This document shows positions 7,162 through 14,040 of a stretch of DNA of 15,896 nt, one piece after another. Made by a program: the position numbers and the translations under genes. The notes under the pieces were generated by a model that saw nothing but the letters and a program-made list of their open reading frames with translations, was not told the origin of the DNA and searched no databases. Origin of the DNA: a bacterium (GTDB taxonomy: Bacteria > Verrucomicrobiota > Verrucomicrobiia > Limisphaerales > UBA11358); NCBI GenBank assembly GCA_021781185.1, contig JAJXXI010000002.1, positions 1-15,896 on the forward strand, in the 5' to 3' direction. Within the stretch, counting starts at the first letter, position 1. Each line of letters opens with the position of its first letter.

Positions 7162-8060
7162 AACGGAATCTAACCACCCTCGTAACGGCCTCGGTGCTGG
7201 TCGTCATTTTTGTGCTGCTGCTGTTCACCTTCCAGGTGCGCAAGTCGGAAGTGGCGGTCGTCACCACCTTCGGCAAGACCACCGGCATCTACCAGCCTGG
7301 GCTGCATTTTCGCTGGCCCTGGCCGGTCCAGCAGGTTTACAAATTCGACGAACGAATCCAAAACTTTGAGGACAAGTTCAGCGAAACCCTGACGGCGGAC
7401 CAAATCAACCTGATTACCAGCGTCTATGTCGGCTGGCAGATTTCCGATGCATCGGATTTCCTGAACAGCTTCAAAAACGGCTCCGTGGCCACGGCACAGA
7501 TGCAGTTGGAAAGCTTGCTGCGCAGCGCCAACATGACCGTGGTGGGGCGGCATCCGCTGTCCGATTTTGTGAACTCGGATGTCAAGCAGTTGAAGTTCGA
7601 GCAAATCCAGAATGAAATCGAGGAGATGGTGCAGGGCGAACTGCAGACCAACAACTACGGCATCAAGATCGAGTTTCTGGGCCTGAAAAAGATCGGTCTT
7701 CCCGAGAGCGTCACCGAGGCGGTGTTCGCCCGCATGAAATCCGAACGGAATATTCTCATCAGCAAGGCGAAAAATGAGGGCCAGGCGGAGGCAATCAAAA
7801 TCAAGGCCAACGCCGACCGGCAGGCCAATGAGACATTGGCCAATGCCCAGGCGGAAGCCACCCGGATTCAAGGTCAGGGCGTGGCGGAGGCCGCCAAGAC
7901 GCTGCCGATTTTCCAGCGAAACCCCGACTTGGCAGTGTTCCTCCTGCGCATCAAGGCGCTGGAATTGTCGCTGGATCAGAAGTCCATGCTGATTTTCGAT
8001 CAGCGCACACCGCCGTTTGACCTGTTTCAGAGCCTGCCCACCAACTCGCCCAGCCATTGA
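7158..8060 (+). CDS. HflC-like SPFH protein
   Basis: Second SPFH protein, 300 residues, close to the usual HflC size. One N-terminal anchor helix (8-24) is followed by the SPFH domain from VRKSEVAVVTTFGKTTGIYQ (27-46), then PGLHFRWPWPVQQVYKFDER. A long helical segment (190-250), rich in Ala, Gln, Lys and Glu, contains the HflC-type pattern AKNEGQAEAIKIKANADRQA and RIQGQGVAEAAK, followed by NPDLAVFLLRIKALELSL, which matches the DPEFYAFWRSLEAYRKSL end of HflC. The start overlaps the previous gene by 4 nt and the stop is 2 nt before the next, so all three SPFH genes should be made together. In E. coli, HflK and HflC alternate in a cage that encloses FtsH; an equivalent mixed ring is likely here. 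No ftsH is present in the window. Confidence 0.9.
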   Translation: MKRNLTTLVTASVLVVIFVLLLFTFQVRKSEVAVVTTFGKTTGIYQPGLHFRWPWPVQQVYKFDERIQNFEDKFSETLTADQINLITSVYVGWQISDASDFLNSFKNGSVATAQMQLESLLRSANMTVVGRHPLSDFVNSDVKQLKFEQIQNEIEEMVQGELQTNNYGIKIEFLGLKKIGLPESVTEAVFARMKSERNILISKAKNEGQAEAIKIKANADRQANETLANAQAEATRIQGQGVAEAAKTLPIFQRNPDLAVFLLRIKALELSLDQKSMLIFDQRTPPFDLFQSLPTNSPSH

Positions 8061-8062
8061 TC

Positions 8063-9187
8063 ATGAGCGACGAACATAAACACGATCATCCGGCACCCGC
8101 GCCGGTGACGCCCGATGATCCGGGATCGCAGGCGCTGGCCGAGGCGATGCGCAGCAGTTTTGCCATCGTCAAGTTTCTCATGGTGGCGTTGGTGTTGTTG
8201 TTTCTGGCCTCCGGCATCTTTCAGGTCGGGCCACAGGAAAAGGCGGTGATCTTGCGGTTTGGCAAGCCCATTGGAACGGGGCAGCAAGCTTTGCTGGGGC
8301 CCGGGCTGCACTGGTCCTTTCCCTATCCGATTGATGAGGTGGTGAAAATTCCCTACAAGGAAGTCCAGAATGTCAGTTCCACCGTGGGCTGGTTTTACAT
8401 GACGCCCCAGCAGAAGGCGGCTTATCAGGCGACGGGCAACCTGCCGCCCGGCAGCGGCACGCTTAATCCAGTCGTGGACGGATACGCCATCACCGCCGAC
8501 CGCAACATCATTCACACGCGCGCCACCATCTATTATCAGGTGAATGATCCCATTCGCGCCGTCTTCGGCTTCTCCGCCGGACTGGATTCGGCTTTGAATC
8601 TGACCGGTGTCTCCAACATTGTGCAAAATGCCCTGAACAACTCATTGCTCTATACGGCCGCGCATTTTGGCGTGGACGCGGTGTTATATAGTGACGTGGC
8701 GGGTTTTCAGGAGGCGGTGAAAACGCGGGTCATTCAACTGGCCGAACAAGAGCATCTGGGCATCACCATTCAGCAGTGCAACGTGGACAGTATTCCGCCG
8801 CGTCAGTTGCAAAGCGTTTTTGATCAGGTGACCGAGGCGCGTCAGAACCGCAACAAACTTCTCGATGACGCCCACACTTACGAGAACCAGGTGACCAACA
8901 GCGCTGACGCCCAGGCCTCGGCCATCATCAACGAAGCGCAAAGCGCCAGTGTGTTGTATGTTCAGTCCGTCCAGGCTGACGCCAAGGCGTTCAGCGACCT
9001 GCTGCCGAATTATCTCATTAACCCGGGGCTGTTCGACCAGCAGCAATTGGTGCAGGTGATGGGACGGGCGCTGACGAATGCCGATTTCAAGGCCTTTGTG
9101 CCGACAACTGCCAGTGGCGACCCGATGGAATTGAGGTTGTTGTTGAACCGCGAACCGCCGGGACAGAAAACGACGGGGAGCCCTTAG
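8063..9187 (+). CDS. HflK-like SPFH protein with His-rich N-terminus
   Basis: Third SPFH protein, 374 residues from the ATG at 8063 (a TTG two codons earlier is less likely). The cytoplasmic N-terminus reads MSDEHKHDHPAPAP, with three histidines in five residues (5-9), then one anchor helix (34-52). The SPFH domain starts GPQEKAVILRFGKPIG (56-71) with PGLHWSFPYPIDEVVKIPY; NIIHTRATIYYQVNDP (148-163) matches the HflK core NIVDVEFAVQYRVKDP. A coiled-coil region with repeated Ala/Gln/Asn follows, and the tail is short and polar. Compared with HflK it has an insertion around 108-140 (Gly/Pro/Gln-rich). The His-rich tail resembles that of the P-type ATPase encoded next, which suggests joint metal handling or partner recognition. 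Confidence 0.88.
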   Translation: MSDEHKHDHPAPAPVTPDDPGSQALAEAMRSSFAIVKFLMVALVLLFLASGIFQVGPQEKAVILRFGKPIGTGQQALLGPGLHWSFPYPIDEVVKIPYKEVQNVSSTVGWFYMTPQQKAAYQATGNLPPGSGTLNPVVDGYAITADRNIIHTRATIYYQVNDPIRAVFGFSAGLDSALNLTGVSNIVQNALNNSLLYTAAHFGVDAVLYSDVAGFQEAVKTRVIQLAEQEHLGITIQQCNVDSIPPRQLQSVFDQVTEARQNRNKLLDDAHTYENQVTNSADAQASAIINEAQSASVLYVQSVQADAKAFSDLLPNYLINPGLFDQQQLVQVMGRALTNADFKAFVPTTASGDPMELRLLLNREPPGQKTTGSP

Positions 9188-9254
9188 TGTGAAACGAGAC
9201 AACAGGGCCGCGAGCGTGGAGCACGGCGCCAGTTGTTAAAGACCACTTTTAATT

Positions 9255-11258
9255 ATGCAAGTTACGTCCCTTTTGAGCCAGCACGAGCACAAGCACGAAG
9301 CCGGGTGCGGTTGTGGCCATGATCACGAACATTCCGTGGTCCATCTGTGGCAGGCCGTCACCGGCGTCATTCTGGTCGTCAATGCCTACCTTGTGGACTG
9401 GCTGTTTGAGCAGGGCGGTGCCGTCGCCAGCGTTAGCGCCTGTATCGGTGCCCTCATCCTCATTTATCCGATTGTCGTCACGGCCGTCAAGGATCTGCGC
9501 ATGGGGCGCCTGAGCATCAACGAACTCGTGGCCATCGCCGTGCTGGCCGCGTTTGCTTCCGGCAATTACAAGGTCGCTGGCATCGTGGCTTTCTTCATGC
9601 TCATCGGCGAGATCATTGAAAGCCGCACCGCCGAGGGCGCGCGCAATTCCATTGAGTCACTCATCAAACTCACGCCCACCAAGGCCCGCCGTCTGATGAA
9701 GGATGGCAGTGAGGAGGAAGTGGCCGCCAGCCAGCTTGCAGTCGGTGACATCATCCGCATCCGTCCCGGTGACAATGTTGCGGCCGATGGCGTCATCGTC
9801 AACGGCCAGGGGTCGTTCAATCAGGCCACCATCACCGGTGAATCGCTGCCGGCAGAAAAAAATGCCGGCGATGAAGTTTTCGCCGGCACGCAAAACTTGA
9901 CCGGCGTGCTGGAGATCAAAGTCAGCCGCGCGGGCGAGGACACCACCCTCGGCCGCGTGCGCGAACTGATTCTGGCCGCCGAAAAGACCAAGCTCCCGAT
10001 CATGAAGATCGTGGACCAATACATGGGCTTTTACACGCCGCTGGTGCTGGTGATCGGCGCGCTGGTCTGGGCGTTCACGCACGATTTGAACCGCGTGATC
10101 GCCGTGTTCGTTGTCTCTTGTCCGTGTGCGTTTATTCTGGCGACGCCGACCGCGATGGTCGCCGCCTTGTCCGCCGCCGCGCGCCTCGGCATTTTGATCA
10201 AGAATGTGGCGGACATCGAGGCCGCCGCCAAAATCAACGCGTTTATCTTCGACAAGACCGGCACGTTGACGACCGGCCAGCTCGCGGTCAGCCGCCTTGC
10301 GCCGATTGGCGACACGAAACCGGCGGAACTGCTCCTGCTCGCCGCCTCCGCTGAAAAATACAGCAACCATCCGACCGCCAAGGCGCTGGCCATGCTTGCC
10401 GGTGATGCGGGGGTGCCCCTGGCCGAGCCGAAGGATTTTGCGGAAACCGCCGGTCGCGGCGTAAAGGCGGAGATCAACGGGGCCAGGGTTTTGGTTGGCC
10501 GTGCTCAATGGCTCAAGGACAACGGCATTGACGCAGGGTTTGAGAAGTCCGTGGACCTGAGCGAGACCGAAGGCTGGAGCCTGATTTTTGTCGCGCAAAA
10601 CGGGAAATGCGTGGGCTGGGTCGGCATGCAGGATCAGACCCGCCCCGAGGCGAAAGAAGCGCTGCTGGAATTGAAGGAAGCCGGCGTCCGCCGGGTAGCA
10701 ATGGTTTCCGGCGACCGGCAGGTGGTCGCCACGCGCGTCGCCGCCGAGATCGGCTGCGAAGAGGCGAAGGGTGATTGTTTGCCGCAGAACAAGGTGGAAT
10801 TTGTCCGCGCCGTGAAGGCGAAGGGATACAAAGTGGCGGTGATCGGTGACGGCGTGAATGACGCGCCGGCGCTTGCGGCGGGCGACATCGGCATCGCGAT
10901 GGGCGCGGCGGGCAGCGAGGTGGCGATTCACAGCGCCACGATTGCGCTGATGAACAACGACCTGCGCCGGCTGCCGTTCCTCGTGAAACTTTCGCGCAGC
11001 ACCCGCGCGGTGATCAACCAGAACTTCATGTTCGGAGTGCTGTTCATCGTTGTCGGTTTGACGGTCACGTCGTTTGGTTTGATCGGACCGATTCCCGCGG
11101 CAATTTTGCACAACGTCGGTTCGCTGATCGTGATTTTCAACAGCGCCCGTCTGGTGCGCAAAGGCGAGGAGATGGAGCATTTTCATCCTGAAATGGCGGA
11201 GCCGAAGCCCGGTTCCACGTCGAACAGCTCCGGCCAGCTCGCGCCGAAGATGGCATGA
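9255..11258 (+). CDS. P1B-type heavy-metal-transporting ATPase with His/Cys-rich tail
   Basis: ATP-driven metal cation pump of the inner membrane, 667 residues. Hallmarks: TGES (194-197) in the actuator domain, the CPC ion site in SCPCAF (C289-P290-C291), phosphorylated D333 in DKTGTLT, the P1B-specific HP pair (H372-P373, SNHPTAKA) and GDGVNDAP (531-538). About eight helices are predicted. There is no N-terminal HMA domain (no GMxCxxC); instead residues 10-26 hold six histidines and two cysteines (HEHKHEAGCGCGHDHEH). The last helix pair carries HNVGS (619-623) rather than the Asp of ZntA-type Zn/Cd/Pb pumps, or the Tyr/Met-Ser residues of CopA, so the metal cannot be assigned; Zn, Cd, Co, Fe or Mn are all possible. 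It follows the SPFH genes by 67 bp on the same strand. No metal-sensing regulator lies beside it. Confidence 0.93.
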   Translation: MQVTSLLSQHEHKHEAGCGCGHDHEHSVVHLWQAVTGVILVVNAYLVDWLFEQGGAVASVSACIGALILIYPIVVTAVKDLRMGRLSINELVAIAVLAAFASGNYKVAGIVAFFMLIGEIIESRTAEGARNSIESLIKLTPTKARRLMKDGSEEEVAASQLAVGDIIRIRPGDNVAADGVIVNGQGSFNQATITGESLPAEKNAGDEVFAGTQNLTGVLEIKVSRAGEDTTLGRVRELILAAEKTKLPIMKIVDQYMGFYTPLVLVIGALVWAFTHDLNRVIAVFVVSCPCAFILATPTAMVAALSAAARLGILIKNVADIEAAAKINAFIFDKTGTLTTGQLAVSRLAPIGDTKPAELLLLAASAEKYSNHPTAKALAMLAGDAGVPLAEPKDFAETAGRGVKAEINGARVLVGRAQWLKDNGIDAGFEKSVDLSETEGWSLIFVAQNGKCVGWVGMQDQTRPEAKEALLELKEAGVRRVAMVSGDRQVVATRVAAEIGCEEAKGDCLPQNKVEFVRAVKAKGYKVAVIGDGVNDAPALAAGDIGIAMGAAGSEVAIHSATIALMNNDLRRLPFLVKLSRSTRAVINQNFMFGVLFIVVGLTVTSFGLIGPIPAAILHNVGSLIVIFNSARLVRKGEEMEHFHPEMAEPKPGSTSNSSGQLAPKMA

Positions 11259-11344
11259 AAAGAAGCCGGCATTGGCGGCGGTTTTCGGCCAGGCACCGCT
11301 GGCTGGCGGCATTGACAATGAATAATTCCATCTAAACCAACCCA

Positions 11345-11384
11345 GCTTCGGTGGTGTGCCGAAGCCGGCCCGCGAGACGCGGGC
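11345..11384. repeat. Two tandem perfect hairpins upstream of the ABC ATPase gene
   Basis: Hairpin 1 pairs GCTTCGG (11345-11351) with CCGAAGC (11359-11365) around a 7-nt loop. Hairpin 2 pairs GCCCGCG (11368-11374) with CGCGGGC (11378-11384) around AGA. Both arms are perfect 7-mers separated by only 2 nt. They lie between the P-type ATPase stop (11258) and the ABC ATPase start (11401), followed by A/T-rich sequence. They could be a terminator/attenuator dividing the cluster, or a REP-like element. A TTGACA occurs at 11312-11317, but no -10 sits at 16-18 nt from it. Confidence 0.5.
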
Positions 11385-11400
11385 ATTACCATTTAATGTT

Positions 11401-12624
11401 ATGGCTGTCGCCGAAATGAATCCGCAATCCGCCGTCCGCAATCCGCCGTCCAGCGGCGAGGTCGTTGTGTCCGTGCGCGGACTGACGAAGGTGTTCAAGG
11501 ATTTCTGGAACCGCCCCAAGGCGCGCGCGGTGGACAACGTGGATTTTGAAGTCCGGCGCGGGGAGATTTTCGGGTTGCTCGGACCGAACGGCTCCGGCAA
11601 GTCCACCACCATCAAGCTGCTGCTGGGCCTGCTGAATCCGACGAAGGGGCATCTGGAAGTGTTCGGCCATTCGCCGCGGCACGTGCAGACCAAATCGCGC
11701 ATCGGTTATCTGCCGGAGGAATCCTATCTGTATCGCTACCTCAACTCGCGCGAGACGCTGGATTTCTTTGGCAACCTGTTTCATCTCGACAAGGCGGACC
11801 GCAATAATCGTGCGGAACAGTTGCTTGAGATGGTGGGCCTGGGCAAGACGCAGACCCGCGCGGTGGGTGAATTTTCCAAGGGCATGCAGCGGCGCATCGG
11901 TCTCGCGCAAGCGCTCATCAACGATCCAGACCTCGTGATTCTGGACGAGCCGACCGCCGGGCTGGATCCGATTGGCTGCCGGGAAGTGAAGGATTTGATT
12001 CTCGCGCTGGCGCGCCGCGGCAAGACGGTGATCCTGAGCAGCCATTTGCTTTCGGACGTCGAGGATGTTTGCGACCGCGTGGTGATTTATTATGGCGGCA
12101 AAATCCAGGCGGCGGGAACGCTGAAGGAACTGCTCGCCACCCCGGACACCCTGCGCATCACCACGCCGGTGCTGCCGCGCGAAACCCTGGAGCGTGTGCT
12201 GGAGATCATCCGCAAGGACATTTCCATGGGCGACGTGCGCGTGGACAATCCGACGCAGAATCTCGAAAGCTATTTCCTCGACGTGGTGGCGAAAGCCCGC
12301 GCGGCGAATGAAACCAGCGGTGCCCAGTCCGGGGCCCGGGTGGCGGAATATTTGCGCGGCGGGATGGAAGAACGGCCGGAGGCGGAAAAACTCCTGGAAA
12401 AACTGTCGTTGCCGCAGCCGGCGAAACCGGAGGCATCGAAGGCGGCGGCGGTCGAATCAAAACCGGTCGTGAATGAGGGCAAATTGGAAGCGCTGGCCCA
12501 GCCTGCGCCGCCGGAGCCGGCAACGCCCCCATCCCCGGCACCGGAGTCCAAACCGGAGGCCAGGCCGGTTGATCTATCCAAGGCGGACGAGAAGTTGTCA
12601 TCGTTGCTCGGTGGGAAGAAATAA
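11401..12624 (+). CDS. ABC transporter ATP-binding protein with Pro/Ala-rich C-terminal tail
   Basis: Cytoplasmic motor of an ABC-2 exporter. From the ATG at 11401 it has 407 residues; a GTG at 11356 lies inside a hairpin, and an ATG at 11416 is also possible. The ATPase domain contains Walker A GPNGSGKST (61-69), a YLPEES Q-loop equivalent, the signature FSKGMQRR (SKGMQ at 159-163), Walker B LVILDEPTAGLDP (D182, E183) and the switch histidine H215 in SSHLL. This pattern is typical of CcmA/NatA-type ATPases. The usual length is about 300-310 residues; here an extra 90 residues are Pro/Ala/Glu/Lys-rich and end in a short amphipathic DLSKADEKLSSLLGGKK. The gene lies 30 bp upstream of a permease, its likely partner; the permease at 4186 may be the other membrane subunit. 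Confidence 0.93.
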   Translation: MAVAEMNPQSAVRNPPSSGEVVVSVRGLTKVFKDFWNRPKARAVDNVDFEVRRGEIFGLLGPNGSGKSTTIKLLLGLLNPTKGHLEVFGHSPRHVQTKSRIGYLPEESYLYRYLNSRETLDFFGNLFHLDKADRNNRAEQLLEMVGLGKTQTRAVGEFSKGMQRRIGLAQALINDPDLVILDEPTAGLDPIGCREVKDLILALARRGKTVILSSHLLSDVEDVCDRVVIYYGGKIQAAGTLKELLATPDTLRITTPVLPRETLERVLEIIRKDISMGDVRVDNPTQNLESYFLDVVAKARAANETSGAQSGARVAEYLRGGMEERPEAEKLLEKLSLPQPAKPEASKAAAVESKPVVNEGKLEALAQPAPPEPATPPSPAPESKPEARPVDLSKADEKLSSLLGGKK

Positions 12625-12654
12625 TTTGAACGCCAGACGGAGAACGATTTTTTG

Positions 12655-14040
12655 ATGCAACGAATTCTTGCCATTGCCGGTTTGACTTGGAAGGCCGCTT
12701 TCCGTTTCCGGCTGTTTCTCGTGCTGGCGGTGCTGCTCCTGGGATCGGTTGTGGGACTGCCCATGGTCATTCAGGATGACGGCACGGCGCGGGGCTTCAC
12801 GCAGATCATCATCACTTACACTTTAAGCGCCATCACCACCCTGCTGGGGCTTTCGACGCTCTGGCTGGCCTGTGGCACGCTGGCCCGGGACATTGAGGAA
12901 TGCCAGATCCAGGTGGTCGCCACCAAGCCGGTGGCCCGCTGGCAGATCTGGGTGGGAAAGTGGATCGGCATCATGTCGTTGAACGCGGTTTTGCTGGCGC
13001 TGTCCGGTGGTTGTGTCTATGGCCTGCTGGTGTGGCGGGCCGGAAAGTTGCCGGCAGCCGAGCAGAGGGTGTTGCGCGATCAGATTCTTGTGGCGCGCGG
13101 CTCGGCGAAGGAGAAGGTGGATATGGCGGAAATTGACGCCCAGGCTGAGCAGATCCTGCGGGATCGCTTGAAGACCACCCCGGTGGACCAGTCGGACCTG
13201 CCCGAGGTGCGCCGGCAAATCCGCGAACAGTTGAAGGCGTCTTTGCAGGTGGTCCCGCCGGGTTATGGGCGCTCCTGGCAAATCAACCTCGGCTTTGCAA
13301 AAAATTACCTGAAGGGAAAACCGCTACAGTTGCGCGTGAAGTTCAATGCGGCGGAAAAAAGCCCCTCCGGCACCTACGTGGCGATGTGGCAGGTGGGTGT
13401 GCCGAACAAAACGCCCCTTTGGCGCAGCCAGCCAATGAGCCTGGCGCCGGATACCTTCCACGAATTTGCCATTCCGCCGGATCTGTTTGATGCGAACGGC
13501 GTGCTGACCATCTCTTTTGTGAACCCGAACTCCACGGCGCTGCTGTTCCCGATTGATGACGGTATGGAGGTGTTGTATCCGGAGGGCGGTTTCGGCCTGA
13601 ACTTCGTGCGCGGGCTGGGGATCATTTTTTGCTGGATGGCCCTGCTGGCCGCGCTGGGGTTGATGGCGGCGAGCTTCCTGTCGTTTCCGGTGGCCACCTT
13701 TTTCGCGCTGGCCATGTTGCTGGTGGCGTTTTCGAGCAGCACGCTGGCCGAATCGGTGCAGTCCGGTTCCGTGGCGGCGGGCAACGAGGAGACCGGGGAA
13801 GCCGGCCACTCGGCGGCGGACGTGGTGCTGATCCCGGCCTTCAAGGGCGTGTTGTCGGTCATTAGCCTGGTCAAGAGTTTCTCCCCGGTGGATTCGTTGA
13901 GCACCGGCCGCAGCATCACTTGGAGTGAACTTGGCCTGGCGTTCGTGCAAATCGTCCTGCTGGTGGGCGGCGTCTTCGCGGCGGCGGGCATCTTTTTTTT
14001 CAGCCGGCGTGAACTGGCCACGGCGCAGGGAACCCAATGA
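12655..14040 (+). CDS. ABC-2 type permease with large extracytoplasmic insert
   Basis: Membrane subunit of the exporter powered by the preceding ATPase, 461 residues from ATG 12655 (a TTG one codon earlier is less likely). A GGAG at 12639-12642 lies 12 nt upstream, one of the few Shine-Dalgarno-like sites here. N-terminal helices (near 19-38, 50-73, 104-127) enclose the coupling segment LARDIEECQIQVVATKPVAR (76-95). A non-membrane region of about 190 residues (128-318) follows: first charged and helical, then beta-rich with SWQINLGFAKNYL, TYVAMWQVGVP and VLTISFVNPNSTALLFPIDD. The remaining helices lie near 319-360, 389-410 and 426-449. The predicted extracytoplasmic domain resembles a beta-sandwich, which is unusual for this small permease type. 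The stop overlaps the next gene in ATGA. Confidence 0.88.
   Translation: MQRILAIAGLTWKAAFRFRLFLVLAVLLLGSVVGLPMVIQDDGTARGFTQIIITYTLSAITTLLGLSTLWLACGTLARDIEECQIQVVATKPVARWQIWVGKWIGIMSLNAVLLALSGGCVYGLLVWRAGKLPAAEQRVLRDQILVARGSAKEKVDMAEIDAQAEQILRDRLKTTPVDQSDLPEVRRQIREQLKASLQVVPPGYGRSWQINLGFAKNYLKGKPLQLRVKFNAAEKSPSGTYVAMWQVGVPNKTPLWRSQPMSLAPDTFHEFAIPPDLFDANGVLTISFVNPNSTALLFPIDDGMEVLYPEGGFGLNFVRGLGIIFCWMALLAALGLMAASFLSFPVATFFALAMLLVAFSSSTLAESVQSGSVAAGNEETGEAGHSAADVVLIPAFKGVLSVISLVKSFSPVDSLSTGRSITWSELGLAFVQIVLLVGGVFAAAGIFFFSRRELATAQGTQ

Noticed and set aside
7170..8057. 295-codon open frame on the - strand opposite the HflC-like gene
   Set aside because: No domain match, and it mirrors a well-supported SPFH gene exactly.
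11312..11340. TTGACA as a promoter for the ABC ATPase
   Set aside because: No acceptable -10 element is found at 16-18 nt; the A/T-rich stretch that follows is too close.
9657..11702. Very long open frame (681 codons) on the - strand, opposite the P-type ATPase
   Set aside because: Its product is rich in Arg, His, Gln and Ala without domains, while the + strand carries every P-type ATPase motif in order. Antisense open frames of this kind are common opposite GC-rich genes.
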